DNA of 64,000 nucleotides from Devosia sp. SD17-2 (GCF_029201565.1 NZ_CP104002.1:2683001-2747000); one strand, 5' to 3'. Positions 1 through 8,069 are shown, counted from the first letter of the stretch. The notes: generated from the letters alone by a model not told the origin. Program-made: numbers and translations.

Positions 1-316
1 GCGCGATCAGAGCGGCATCGATCTTGTCGGTTTTGGCCAATTGGCCGATACCCCGCGCGTAACTGCGGATCCGCGCCGGGGCTAGAACATGCACTTCAAG
101 GCCAGCGGCATGCAGGCTCTCGGCCACGCGGGCTTCATAGCCTCCCGAGGCTTCGAGCCCGATGGCCAACGGCCCCAGTCTGGCCAGGCGCTGCGTCAGC
201 TCGGCGAGCGCCTCCGGTCCAGTGCTGCAACGCCAGGATTTGCCAGCGGGATGGGTATGAACGTCCAGATGCGTCTTGGAAACGTCGATGCCAACGAAGA
301 GGGTGTCGTGTATCAT
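1..316 (-). CDS. IS110-family transposase (DEDD recombinase), partial at left edge
   Basis: Reading the minus strand from the ATG at 316 gives 105 codons of an open frame that runs off the left edge. The N-terminus carries the RuvC-like DEDD signatures of IS110 transposases: GIDVSK (first Asp), LEASGGYE (Glu) and KTDKIDA (Asp). A GGAG element lies about 8 nt before the ATG. In the IS110 family this N-terminal RuvC-like domain works with a C-terminal serine-containing Tnp domain, which is outside the window, to move a circular intermediate. Whether the rest of the gene is intact cannot be judged. Family assignment is confident because motif order and spacing are typical. Confidence 0.9.
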   Translation of the reverse strand, partial: MIHDTLFVGIDVSKTHLDVHTHPAGKSWRCSTGPEALAELTQRLARLGPLAIGLEASGGYEARVAESLHAAGLEVHVLAPARIRSYARGIGQLAKTDKIDAALIA

Positions 317-324
317 GACCTTGC

Positions 325-476
325 TCCCAGGCTTGTGGTGCGGGCAACAGCCCGATCAACCGTTCGGGGTCAAAGGGAGCAGACAGGGCCTTGCTCGTCC
401 TCGGCTGTGACAAACCAGCCGGACAAAACGGCCTCCTGACTGCATCAGCCGGGATGCGCAACCCGGCTGATGCCAC
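325..476 (-). ncRNA. Candidate IS110 bridge RNA (left-end non-coding RNA)
   Basis: On the minus strand, just upstream of the transposase, there are three consecutive hairpins. The first has a perfect 12-bp stem (442-453 with 462-473, 8-nt loop). The second is a 5-bp stem (403-407 with 416-420). The third is a 5-bp stem (341-345 with 350-354). In the IS110 subgroup of this family the left-end region encodes a bispecific bridge RNA with a 5' stem-loop followed by target-binding and donor-binding loops. Position, size and hairpin order fit. The guide loops cannot be assigned without both element ends, so this is a structural inference. Confidence 0.5.
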
Positions 477-602
477 CACTAAAGCACAGATCCTCCACAC
501 AAGCCGGGCAATGACGGTGGGTGGGATAGATAGGCGCATCGTCACGCGTCGAGTAAGCGAAGAACCCCTATGGCAGCGACGACCCGGGTTTGCTGCGCCG
601 CC

Positions 603-1769
603 CTACTGCATGAATGCGGGGCGTGGGCGGGGGAATGGCACGCTGCTGCTGCCGCCGGTGGAGGCGAGGCTGGGGCGCAGGGTGGTTTCGAGGGAGATGT
701 CAGCGACGGCGGGGGCCTCTGCGAACATCGGCGTATGGGCCGGACGCGGACGCGGGATGGGAATGCCGGTGCGGATGCGGCCGAGGTCGACGGCGGTATA
801 TTCACGCAGGGCGACCTGATCATTGAGGTAGCTCGGCTGGTCCTTGAGGCCCATCGGGAATGCCGCTTCGCGCGCCTTCACATAGGTGGCGGCGTCCTTG
901 CCGCAGATGTTGGGGCGCATGTCGACCGGCGGGCGGCCGACGGCATTGGCGAGGTTTAGCACGCTCTGGCCGGTGGGCTGCGCTGCGCCGGAAAGCCCCT
1001 TGAGCAGGAGTTCGGCGGCACGTTCATTGCGCTCACGGCCGGAGGAGCCGCCGAGAACGACGGCCATCAGGCGGCGGCCATTGCGATCGATCGAACCAAC
1101 CAGATTGAGCCCCGAGGCACAGATATAGCCGGTCTTCATGCCGACGGCGCCGGAGAGGCCCTTGAGCAGGCCATTCTGCGATTCGAGACGCGTCTTGCCG
1201 AGGCGGACAACGCCGGTCGAGAACATGGGCATGTAGCTCGGAAAGCTCTGCTCGATGTAGAGCGAGAGAATGGCCATGTCGCGGGCACTGGTGACCTGCG
1301 CCGGATTATGCAGGCCATGGGAATTGGCGAAATTGGTGGCGGTCAGGCCCATGCGCTGGGCGACGTCGTTCATCTTGGCGACGAAACGCGGCTCATCCCC
1401 GGCAATGGTCTCGGCGATGGCCATGGCGATGTCATTGGCCGATTTGACGATGAGGATATAGAGCGCGTCCTTCATCGACACCGAAGCGCCCACCGCCAGA
1501 CCCGACTTGGCCGGCGCGAGATTGAACGCCGCCTTGGAAACGGTGACCGGTGTGTCGAGGGTGATCGTGCCCTTGGCGATTTCCTCGAAGGCTACATAGG
1601 CGGTCATCAGCTTGGTCAGCGAGGCAGGGTGCCAGGGCTGGCCCGCTTCCTCGGCGTAGAGCACCTGCAGCGTGTCACGGTCGACCAGCAGCATGGGCAT
1701 CGCCGCGACCGGCAGCAGGCCGGCGGTGACGAAGGCAAGGGCAAGGACGAGGCGACGCAGCAAGGACAA
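603..1769 (-). CDS. D-alanyl-D-alanine carboxypeptidase (penicillin-binding protein 5/6 type)
   Basis: Serine peptidase S11 that trims the terminal D-Ala of peptidoglycan pentapeptides in the periplasm. All three active-site motifs are present: SLTK at residues 50-53, SAN at 110-112 and KTG at 212-214. I place the start at a TTG (1769) rather than the upstream ATG at 1859, because GGAG lies 7 nt before the TTG and the protein then opens directly with a signal peptide (residues 1-23, RR then a Leu/Ala/Val core). The length is 388 residues. The tail after the catalytic domain is Pro/Arg-rich, with PRPRP repeated twice. The 3' end faces the IS110 fragment, and the IS does not disrupt it. Confidence 0.9.
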   Translation of the reverse strand: MSLLRRLVLALAFVTAGLLPVAAMPMLLVDRDTLQVLYAEEAGQPWHPASLTKLMTAYVAFEEIAKGTITLDTPVTVSKAAFNLAPAKSGLAVGASVSMKDALYILIVKSANDIAMAIAETIAGDEPRFVAKMNDVAQRMGLTATNFANSHGLHNPAQVTSARDMAILSLYIEQSFPSYMPMFSTGVVRLGKTRLESQNGLLKGLSGAVGMKTGYICASGLNLVGSIDRNGRRLMAVVLGGSSGRERNERAAELLLKGLSGAAQPTGQSVLNLANAVGRPPVDMRPNICGKDAATYVKAREAAFPMGLKDQPSYLNDQVALREYTAVDLGRIRTGIPIPRPRPAHTPMFAEAPAVADISLETTLRPSLASTGGSSSVPFPRPRPAFMQ

Positions 1770-2009
1770 GGCAATACTCCGGGGATTGTTTTTCCAGTTT
1801 GTGATGCGGCTTGGGCAGCCGGAACTGGCAGGCATTCTCGAGGGCGGCATCATAGGCAAGAGTCTGTCGCGCTTCGATGACCGTCCTCTTAGCAGTCGAG
1901 ACGCCGGGCCTCAAGCAAAGCGGGGACTGTTTGACGGGCATGTGAAGCTGCTGACGCAGGCTGACAGGAGGGCGGCCCAGAACCGGGGCAACGCATAAGG
2001 AGTTTTGCC

Positions 2010-2579
2010 ATGCCGACCATCGTGACCATTCTGACCTCGGGCTATGCAGATTGGGAGACAGCGCTGCTCAATGCCGGGGCACGGCAGTATTATCGGATCG
2101 AAACAATGTTTGCCTCGCCGCGTGGCGAAGAGGTGACTTCGGCCGGCGGGCTCAAGGTGACCCCGCAGATGGCCGTTGAGGATATCGACCTCGATGCAGT
2201 CGACGCCATTGTCGTCAATGGCGGCTCGATCTGGAGCTCACCGGACGCGCCTGATATTTCCGACCTGCTGGTGCGGGCGCGGGACGCGGGCAAGACGGTG
2301 GGCGGGATCTGCGATGGCACGCTGGACCTGGCGCGGGCGGGTATTCTCGATGATGTCGCGCACACGTCCAATGGCCCGGAGAGCCTGCCGGATACTGGTT
2401 ATGGCGGTGTGGCGCGGTATCAGGATCAGCCACGCGCCGTGCTCGACCGGAAGATCGTCACCGCTCCGGGCACGGCCCCGGTCAGCTTCATGGGCGCGGT
2501 CCTCGAGTCGATGGGCTACCGCAATGGCGACCTCGATTTTTACCTCAATCTCTATGCTGCCGAGCACACGCATGGCTGA
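2010..2579 (+). CDS. DJ-1/PfpI family protein (class I glutamine amidotransferase-like)
   Basis: A 189-residue protein with the DJ-1/ThiJ/PfpI fold. The nucleophile elbow is visible as GGICDGT (Cys near residue 97), and VVNGG earlier forms the usual strand-turn. Members act as glyoxalases/deglycases, chaperones or amidases; nothing in the sequence decides which. It resembles the bacterial YdeA/YoaZ-like subgroup in length. AAGGAG stands 7 nt before the ATG. The next gene is an HxlR-type regulator on the same strand, a pairing that often marks a small stress-response unit, though the two have an 89-nt gap and may be separately transcribed. Confidence 0.85.
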   Translation: MPTIVTILTSGYADWETALLNAGARQYYRIETMFASPRGEEVTSAGGLKVTPQMAVEDIDLDAVDAIVVNGGSIWSSPDAPDISDLLVRARDAGKTVGGICDGTLDLARAGILDDVAHTSNGPESLPDTGYGGVARYQDQPRAVLDRKIVTAPGTAPVSFMGAVLESMGYRNGDLDFYLNLYAAEHTHG

Positions 2580-2668
2580 TGCGCAGGGGCGGTAACAAAA
2601 AGTCACTGGTATCTCTTAGTAACCATGGCTATATACGGTGCCTGTGACGCAAGACGAAAGGCCAACCC

Positions 2669-3085
2669 ATGTCCCTGACCGACACATCGAAATCAGCCAA
2701 TTGCCTGGCAATGTCGGACGTTCTCAATCGCATCGGCGACAAGTGGAGCGTTATGGTGGTGGGCATGCTTGGGCGTCATGGCACGCTGCGCTTCAACGAG
2801 CTCAAGCGCCTGATCAACGGTGTATCGCAGCGCATGCTGACGCTCACCCTGCGCAATCTCGAGCGTGATGGTCTGGTCAGCCGCACCATCTATCCCGAGG
2901 TGCCACCGCGCGTGGAATACAACCTCACCGAGATGGGCAAGACGCTGCAGGAGCCGATCGACGAGCTTTGGAACTGGTCGGCCGAGCATCACATGGCTAT
3001 CCTCGATGCCCGCGCCATCTATGACGCACGGGAAAACATCACGGCAGCCGACCAGCCGCGCAAGATCGCCTACGCGCGCGGCTAG
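2669..3085 (+). CDS. HxlR-family winged-helix transcriptional regulator
   Basis: A 138-residue HxlR-type DNA-binding protein. After a short N-terminus, the sequence runs through the typical GDKWSVMVV helix, then RFNELKRLINGVSQRML (recognition helix region) and RTIYPEVPPRVEY (wing), ending with a helical tail. A Cys at about residue 11, ahead of the winged helix, is common in thiol-sensing members (QorR/YodB-like), so redox or electrophile sensing is possible but not shown. The 89-nt upstream gap contains two GTAAC copies (2592 and 2619) around an AT-rich stretch, where an autoregulatory operator could lie. Confidence 0.88.
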   Translation: MSLTDTSKSANCLAMSDVLNRIGDKWSVMVVGMLGRHGTLRFNELKRLINGVSQRMLTLTLRNLERDGLVSRTIYPEVPPRVEYNLTEMGKTLQEPIDELWNWSAEHHMAILDARAIYDARENITAADQPRKIAYARG

Positions 3086-3130
3086 TCGGGGTACCCTGCC
3101 CCGCCTTCAATTCTATTTTATCAAGAGCGC

Positions 3131-4024
3131 CTAGCCGTCAGTCTGGGCCAGCGTCCGGCTGTCCGCGTCGCTGGCCCCTTCGGCTTTGCGACTGTCCGCG
3201 CGCGCAGACGCCTGTCGCTCCGGCAGGTTGAGCGCGGCGACGAGGGCGCGATATTCCTGGCGGGCGCTGAGGTGTGACGAGGTTGGCATCCCGCCCAGCA
3301 ATTCATCGTCAAGGGGATCGAACACCGTCATGCCGGTGGCAAAGAGCGAGCGGAAGATGACGCGCTCGGCGATGCCGTCCGCCAGCCTGCAGCCAAGGCG
3401 CAGGGCGATCTTTTCCAGCGTCAGCTGAACCTGCCGCATATTTCGCGACGACAGCATGGAGATGCGGTTGCGCACCAGCACCCAGTCGATATTGCGGCCG
3501 TCGATGGCAAGGCGCTCGGAACGGGCGCGCTGGACCAGCCGCGCATAATGGCTGAGCTCGCGCGGCTCGCCGGAGCTCGGGTCGATCTGGGCCATGACGT
3601 TGAGGTCGATGAGGCTGTCGTTGACCGGGGTAATGAGCGTGTCGGCCAGAGAATGGGCCAGTCGCGTCAGATTGGTGTCAAAGCCGGGCGTGTCGATGAC
3701 GACGAAATCGGCCTTGTGCTCGACCTCGACGACGGCCTGACGGAAGAGGTCGAATTCGACCTTGTGGTTTTCCCGGACAGAATCGCCACGCGCCACCGGC
3801 AGGTGGAAATGCGTCGTGTGCGGCAGCGTCAGGGCTTTTTCACGAGCCCAGTTGCGCCGGTTGCGGACATAGTGGGTCATCGTCTGCTGGCGGCCGTCTA
3901 CGTCGATGGATGCGACGCTATAGCCCTGGTAAAGCAGATGGATGGCAAGATGAAAGGCAGTCGTGGACTTGCCAGACCCGCCCTTTTCATTCCCCACGAC
4001 AATGACATGCGCGCCTTGTCGCAC
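3131..4024 (-). CDS. mipZ: Division plane positioning ATPase MipZ
   Basis: ParA/MinD-superfamily P-loop ATPase of 297 residues. The deviant Walker A motif KGGSGKST is at residues 14-21, followed by a Walker A' region (SIDVDGRQQTMTHYV) and a DTPGFDTNLTRLAHS switch region characteristic of MipZ. In Caulobacter, MipZ forms a bipolar gradient from the ParB-parS complexes and blocks FtsZ polymerisation away from midcell. The start is a GTG with GGGGGA 6 nt upstream. The last 40 residues are polar, rich in Ala/Asp/Arg, and likely disordered. It stands alone and is not next to parAB or fts genes. Confidence 0.93.
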   Translation of the reverse strand: MRQGAHVIVVGNEKGGSGKSTTAFHLAIHLLYQGYSVASIDVDGRQQTMTHYVRNRRNWAREKALTLPHTTHFHLPVARGDSVRENHKVEFDLFRQAVVEVEHKADFVVIDTPGFDTNLTRLAHSLADTLITPVNDSLIDLNVMAQIDPSSGEPRELSHYARLVQRARSERLAIDGRNIDWVLVRNRISMLSSRNMRQVQLTLEKIALRLGCRLADGIAERVIFRSLFATGMTVFDPLDDELLGGMPTSSHLSARQEYRALVAALNLPERQASARADSRKAEGASDADSRTLAQTDG

Positions 4025-4113
4025 TATCGATCCCCCAAATCACTTTGGTAAGTCTCATGTTTTCTGAGGCACCGCACAAGCGGGTTTATGCTGAGGCGAA
4101 TGGTAACGGCTCT

Positions 4114-4539
4114 CTACAACAAACCGAGCTTTGCAAGTTCAGCGGCCAGCTCGTGGGAATTGCCTGAGTCGTTGGCAGCCATATCGGGCGGCGCATCCTC
4201 GGGCTTGAAATAGCGCCAGCCTTGGAACGGGCGCTTCGGATAAGGAATGGTGCGGGTCAGATCGGGCGCCATGATAATGTCGCAGTAATCCTTGCCCTCG
4301 GCATCCTTATAGGGGGCGAGGCGAAGGATCGGCTGGCGGCAGACGATCTGTCCCCCGATCACCCAGTAGATCGAGGACAGGCCCTCCATTTCGGCGGCGC
4401 GCTTGGGCATCATGCGGGTACGATGGACATGCACGTCCTCGCCGTAGTCGGCGCCCCACCAATGGGCGCGCTGGTCGCGGTAGCTTTCCAGTTCCTCGAA
4501 ACTGGAAATGCCGACGCAGAGTTTGACCATGTGGATCAT
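4114..4539 (-). CDS. DUF1489 family protein
   Basis: A 141-residue soluble protein matching the alphaproteobacterial DUF1489 family: MVKLCVG at the start, HRTRMMPKRAAE in the middle, then YWVIGGQIVCRQ and a Pro-rich PYPKRPFQGWRYF tail. Its function is unknown. The ATG overlaps the stop codon of the upstream glutathione S-transferase gene by 4 nt (ATGA), so the two are almost certainly cotranscribed and translationally coupled. The high density of Arg, Trp and Tyr suggests a nucleic-acid or nucleotide-binding surface, but no known catalytic motif is seen. Confidence 0.85.
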   Translation of the reverse strand: MIHMVKLCVGISSFEELESYRDQRAHWWGADYGEDVHVHRTRMMPKRAAEMEGLSSIYWVIGGQIVCRQPILRLAPYKDAEGKDYCDIIMAPDLTRTIPYPKRPFQGWRYFKPEDAPPDMAANDSGNSHELAAELAKLGLL

Positions 4540-5213
4540 GCCAGCGTCCCCGGAGCGACGCGGCCCTGGATGACGTCGATTTCGTCGTCATCGACGATCC
4601 ACGGCTCGCGCAAGGCCTGGCTCAGCCAGTCCTGGAAGGCCGGCAGGGCGTAGATGGCTTCGACATAAGCCGCGGCCTGGTCGGAGACCGGCAGGGCATA
4701 GGTTCGCAAGCGCGTGGCGAGAGGCGCGAACATGGCGTCGGCGGCGGTGAATTCTCCGAACAGGTATGGCCCACCCGAGCGGGACAGGTGGTCGCCCCAG
4801 AGGCGCTCGATGCGCAGGAGATCGCCGCGCACGGCGTCGACGTCGACCTTGCCGGGATGAGAGGCGCGCAGGTTCATCGGCGCATGATTGCGAAGGGCAG
4901 AGAAGCCGCCATGCATCTCGGCAGCTGCGGCGCGGGCCAGCGCCCGGTCGCGGAAATCACGCGGCCAGATGGGCAGCTCAGGAAAGCGATCGGCCAGATA
5001 TTCGATGATGGCGATGGTCTCGGGGATAATGAGGTCGCCGTCGACCAGCACCGGCACTTTGCCGGTCGGCGAGCGCTCGGCGATGAGTTCGCGCCAGCGC
5101 GGTCCCGACAGCTGCAGGACTTCGTCCTCGAAGGGAATCTCGAAATGGCGCAGCACCAGCCAGGGGCGCAACGACCAGGTGGAATAATTGCGGTTGCCGA
5201 TCAGCAGTTTCAT
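4536..5213 (-). CDS. Glutathione S-transferase family protein
   Basis: A 225-residue GST-fold protein. The N-terminal thioredoxin-like domain (about residues 1-80) has NRNYSTWSLRPWL at the glutathione site and PVLVDGDLIIPETIAI, which contains the cis-Pro and the E-T/S glutathione-binding pair. The C-terminal helical domain (about 90-215) ends with FQDWLSQAL. The NYSTWSLRPW signature is typical of a proteobacterial subgroup with a Ser or Tyr catalytic residue near position 11. The substrate is unknown. It is translationally coupled to the DUF1489 gene downstream. Confidence 0.9.
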   Translation of the reverse strand: MKLLIGNRNYSTWSLRPWLVLRHFEIPFEDEVLQLSGPRWRELIAERSPTGKVPVLVDGDLIIPETIAIIEYLADRFPELPIWPRDFRDRALARAAAAEMHGGFSALRNHAPMNLRASHPGKVDVDAVRGDLLRIERLWGDHLSRSGGPYLFGEFTAADAMFAPLATRLRTYALPVSDQAAAYVEAIYALPAFQDWLSQALREPWIVDDDEIDVIQGRVAPGTLA

Positions 5214-5237
5214 CGCGTCATCCGTTCAGAGAACAGG

Positions 5238-5265
5238 AAGGGCGCCCTGTGGCAGGGGCGCCCTT
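5238..5265. terminator. Hairpin between the 33-residue ORF and the GST gene
   Basis: A 10-bp GC-rich stem (5238-5247 with 5256-5265) with an 8-nt loop. It lies between the small minus-strand ORF ending at 5299 and the GST start at 5213. The T-run is weak on both strands, so termination efficiency is uncertain, but its position fits an end of the small ORF transcript. Confidence 0.5.
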
Positions 5266-5298
5266 CTCCAATTTGTATCAGTGACGAACTCTAGCGCT

Positions 5299-5400
5299 TC
5301 AGACGCCAGCAATCACGGAGAAAACCAGCCCCATCGAGAGGAGGCATACCAGGGCCCAGCTCGTGGCCTGCCAGGCATTGGACTTCGGTTGACTGCGCAT
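5299..5400 (-). CDS. Small single-pass membrane protein (33 residues)
   Basis: The frame opens with ATG at 5400 and ends with TGA at 5299. The peptide is a short basic N-terminus (MRSQPKSNAW) followed by one hydrophobic helix, roughly residues 14-33 (WALVCLLSMG then LVFSVIAGV). AAGGAG lies 6 nt before the ATG, which is a near-ideal ribosome-binding site and the main reason to believe in this gene. A hairpin follows the stop. The gene is too short for most annotation cut-offs. I do not recognise a family; one-helix peptides of this kind often tune a transporter or respiratory complex. Its upstream neighbour is mgtE, 143 nt away on the same strand. Confidence 0.6.
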   Translation of the reverse strand: MRSQPKSNAWQATSWALVCLLSMGLVFSVIAGV

Positions 5401-5543
5401 GTTCGCTCCTTGTCAGCCGTTCACGCTGGCCGCCCAAGGGCAGAGCCCCCCGGCCAGTGTCAAATCGTTAACCGTGCCAAAACGGCAATGCAAGCGACCA
5501 AACTGCAACAGTTGACAAGCGGTTCGGGATGTCGGGGTGCGGC

Positions 5544-6959
5544 CTAGAACAGGCCGAACCAGAGCCCGGCAATGCCCAAAAAGGCAAAGAAGCCAACGAC
5601 ATCGGTGATTGTGGTGACGAACACCGCCGACGCAATGGCGGGGTCGGCCTTTACCTTGTCGAGACCGAGCGGAATGAGAATTCCGACTGTGCCGGCGACG
5701 ATCATGTTGATCACCATGGCCGAAGCGATCACTGCACCGAGCTCGATGCTGTCGTAACGCACCCAGGTCACGATGCCGATGAGAATCGCGAAGATCACGC
5801 CGTTGAGGAAGCCAACGACCATTTCGCGGCGAATGAGCCGCTTGAGGCGCTGCCCATCAAGCTCGCGCATCGCCAGGGCGCGCACGGTGACGGTCATGGT
5901 CTGCGCGCCGGCATTGCCGCCCATGGAGGCGACGATGGGCATCAGGACAGCGAGGGCGACCATCTGTTCGATGGTGGCGTTGAAAAAGCCGATGACATAA
6001 GAGACCATCAGCGCGGTAAAGAGGTTCACCACCAGCCAGGGCACGCGGCTTCTGACGGTATCGACCGTGCGGTCGGAAACGTCTTCGTCGCCCACGCCGG
6101 CGAGGAGCTTGATGTCCTCATCGGCTTCTTCCGTGATGACGTCGACCATGTCGTCGATGGTCAGCACGCCGACAAGGCGCCCGCTCTCGTCCACGACGCC
6201 GACCTCGACAAGATCATAGCGCTCGAAGGGACGCGCGGCCTCTTCCTGGTCCTCGTTGGCGTTCACCAGGACCAAAGTGGTGTTCATGATGGAATCGATC
6301 TTGGTGCTGCGCTGCGCGCGAAGCACACGATCCAGCGGAACGGTGCCGACCACCTTATAGGCCGCGTCGACGACGTAGAGCTGGTAGAATTCGTCCGGCA
6401 GGTCCTTGTCGGCGCGCAGATAGTCGATCGTCTGCCCGACCGTCCAGAACGGCGGGATGGCGATGAACTCGGTCTGCATGCGTCGGCCGGCAGAGTCCTC
6501 GGGAAAATCGAGGCTGCGCTTGAGGCTCAGACGCTCGAAAGCCGGCAGGGCCGAGAGAATCTCGTCCCGGTCATCCTGTTCGAGATCTTCAAGAATGAAG
6601 ACTGCGTCGTCGCTGTCGAGGCCGGACACGCCGCGGGCGATTTCGGCGTTGGGCAAGGCGTCCATGAGCTCGACGCGGACGCTCTCGTCCACCTCAGTCA
6701 GCGCCGAATAGTCGAAGCGATCACCGAGGAGGCGAATGAGCGCAAGCCGTTCGGCCGGCTCCAGCCGCTCGATCACGTCGCCCTCATCGGCGGTGTGGAG
6801 CGGCTCCATCAGCTCGGCAATGGCGTCCGTGTCCTGCGCAAACAGGAGCGCGCGCAACCGATCGAGCCAATCCTGGCTGATACGGTCTTCCGAATTGCGG
6901 AACACGTTCGTCTCCAACCCGGCACCCGTGCCAGGCTCAGTCTCGAATTCGCTGCTCAT
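5544..6959 (-). CDS. mgtE: Magnesium transporter MgtE
   Basis: Inner-membrane Mg2+ channel of 471 residues. The order of domains is classical: a helical N domain (about residues 20-145, many short acidic helices), a CBS pair (about 150-270, ending GVLTIDDMVDVITEEADED) and five C-terminal membrane helices (about 300-470) with the pore signature MGGNAGAQT. I chose the ATG at 6959 because the longer frame adds a shadow N-terminus with no similarity to the family. No Mg2+-sensing leader is obvious in the short upstream gap. It is probably a single-gene transcript. Confidence 0.95.
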   Translation of the reverse strand: MSSEFETEPGTGAGLETNVFRNSEDRISQDWLDRLRALLFAQDTDAIAELMEPLHTADEGDVIERLEPAERLALIRLLGDRFDYSALTEVDESVRVELMDALPNAEIARGVSGLDSDDAVFILEDLEQDDRDEILSALPAFERLSLKRSLDFPEDSAGRRMQTEFIAIPPFWTVGQTIDYLRADKDLPDEFYQLYVVDAAYKVVGTVPLDRVLRAQRSTKIDSIMNTTLVLVNANEDQEEAARPFERYDLVEVGVVDESGRLVGVLTIDDMVDVITEEADEDIKLLAGVGDEDVSDRTVDTVRSRVPWLVVNLFTALMVSYVIGFFNATIEQMVALAVLMPIVASMGGNAGAQTMTVTVRALAMRELDGQRLKRLIRREMVVGFLNGVIFAILIGIVTWVRYDSIELGAVIASAMVINMIVAGTVGILIPLGLDKVKADPAIASAVFVTTITDVVGFFAFLGIAGLWFGLF

Positions 6960-7084
6960 AGGGAGCCCTTTTCGTGTCCTGGGGGTTTCTGGGGCGTGGC
7001 AAGCTGTAGCCAATCGTGGCGGAACGCGCCAGACTGGCACAAAAAGTTTTCTCGCCGACCACGGGCGGGTTCGAGGAGGGAACA

Positions 7085-7441
7085 ATGGGTGAAACAGACG
7101 GGCGCGATAAAAGTTTCGAACGAATCCATCGACTGGCCGAGCAGCGGGCGCTGGCAGAGGTCGATCGCGCGAGCAGCGACGGGACGCCGGCACTGACGGT
7201 TCGGGGCGTCGCCTTCGTGAGACTGCTCGATGCCGAAACAATGGTGCTGCACTGCCCGCTGGAGCAGAAGATCCTGCTGATGGAAATTTCTCCCGACATC
7301 TATTTCGACACCGACGACTATGTCGGCCAGGAAGTGGTGCTGGTGCATCTCGGTGCCATAAGCGACGAGGAACTGTCCCTGCGCCTCGAGGACGCCTGGC
7401 ACTTCCGGGCGCCGGGCCAGCCCGCGCAAAATCCGAGCTGA
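7085..7441 (+). CDS. MmcQ/YjbR-like fold protein
   Basis: A 118-residue protein that starts at ATG 7085 behind GGAGG. The body matches the MmcQ/YjbR group: VRLLDAETMVLHCPLEQK, then a DIYFDTDDYVG segment and SLRLEDAWHF near the end. This family has a CyaY-like alpha/beta fold; some members are called DNA-binding, but no biochemical role is established. It is head-to-head with mgtE and followed 40 nt later by a CENP-V/GFA-like gene on the same strand. Confidence 0.72.
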   Translation: MGETDGRDKSFERIHRLAEQRALAEVDRASSDGTPALTVRGVAFVRLLDAETMVLHCPLEQKILLMEISPDIYFDTDDYVGQEVVLVHLGAISDEELSLRLEDAWHFRAPGQPAQNPS

Positions 7442-7481
7442 CGCATACGCACCTGAACTCTAGTCAACCCCAGGACTTCTC

Positions 7482-8018
7482 ATGGCCACGACGACCGAGC
7501 TCTCCTGTACCTGTGGGGCCTTTGCGCTGGAACTGACGGGCGAGCCCTTCATCACCACGGAATGCCATTGCACGAGCTGCAGGACGGCAGGAGCAAAGCT
7601 TGAAGCCCTGCCCCTCTCCCGCCCCATGCGGAGCGAGAATTTGGGGACGCCCTTCGTTCTCTATCGCAAGGACCGGGTGCGCTTCCTCAGGGGCGCAGAA
7701 AACCTTGCCGAGTTTCGCCTGAACGAGAAGACAGCCACGCGACGGGTGGTGACAAGTTGCTGCAAGACGCCGGTGTTCGTCGAATTCAAGGGCGGGCACT
7801 GGCTGAGCCTTTATGCCTCGCTCTGGCCCGAGGGCGCATCGCCCCAGCCGACGATCCGCACGATGGTGGGCGACAGGCCCGAGAGCGCCCCCCTGCCCGA
7901 CGACCTTCCCTCGGGAAAGCTGGTCACGGCCAAATTTTTCGCAAAGCTCCTCGGTGTATGGATCGCAATGGGATTCAAGGCCCCGGAAATCGAGATCGCC
8001 CAGAAGTTAGAGATTTGA
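7482..8018 (+). CDS. CENP-V/GFA-like zinc protein (DUF6151 type)
   Basis: A 178-residue protein with cysteine motifs of the GFA (glutathione-dependent formaldehyde-activating enzyme-like) superfamily: CTCGAF at the N-terminus, CHCTSC about 20 residues later, and a CC pair (SCCKTP) in the middle, together able to bind zinc. The length and C-terminal extension fit the DUF6151 subgroup. Despite the family name, formaldehyde activation is not demonstrated for most members. The gene is followed closely (51 nt) by an NTF2-like gene, so a three-gene unit with the MmcQ/YjbR gene is likely. Confidence 0.78.
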   Translation: MATTTELSCTCGAFALELTGEPFITTECHCTSCRTAGAKLEALPLSRPMRSENLGTPFVLYRKDRVRFLRGAENLAEFRLNEKTATRRVVTSCCKTPVFVEFKGGHWLSLYASLWPEGASPQPTIRTMVGDRPESAPLPDDLPSGKLVTAKFFAKLLGVWIAMGFKAPEIEIAQKLEI

Positions 8019-8069
8019 GGCTGGCGAACCCTCGGGACGGAAATGCGTTGAGGCGGCAGGAGAACCGCC

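Larger units (their letters stand above)
1..490 (-). mobile_element. Partial IS110-type insertion sequence, transposase-proximal end
   Basis: The transposase start at 316 is followed, away from the gene, by about 170 nt of non-coding DNA with three hairpins. This matches the known IS110 layout: a left end encoding a structured RNA, then the recombinase. IS110 elements usually lack clear terminal inverted repeats, and I see none, so the outer boundary near 480-540 is only an estimate. The chromosomal D,D-carboxypeptidase gene ends at 603, so the element sits just downstream of it and does not break it. The other end lies beyond the left edge. Confidence 0.65.

Noticed and set aside
6960..7084. 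A Mg2+-sensing leader for mgtE
   Set aside because: No multi-helix leader or characteristic hairpin can be seen; the gap is short and shared with a divergent gene.
5529..7196. A 555-codon plus-strand frame over mgtE
   Set aside because: It mirrors mgtE, which has a full domain set on the other strand.
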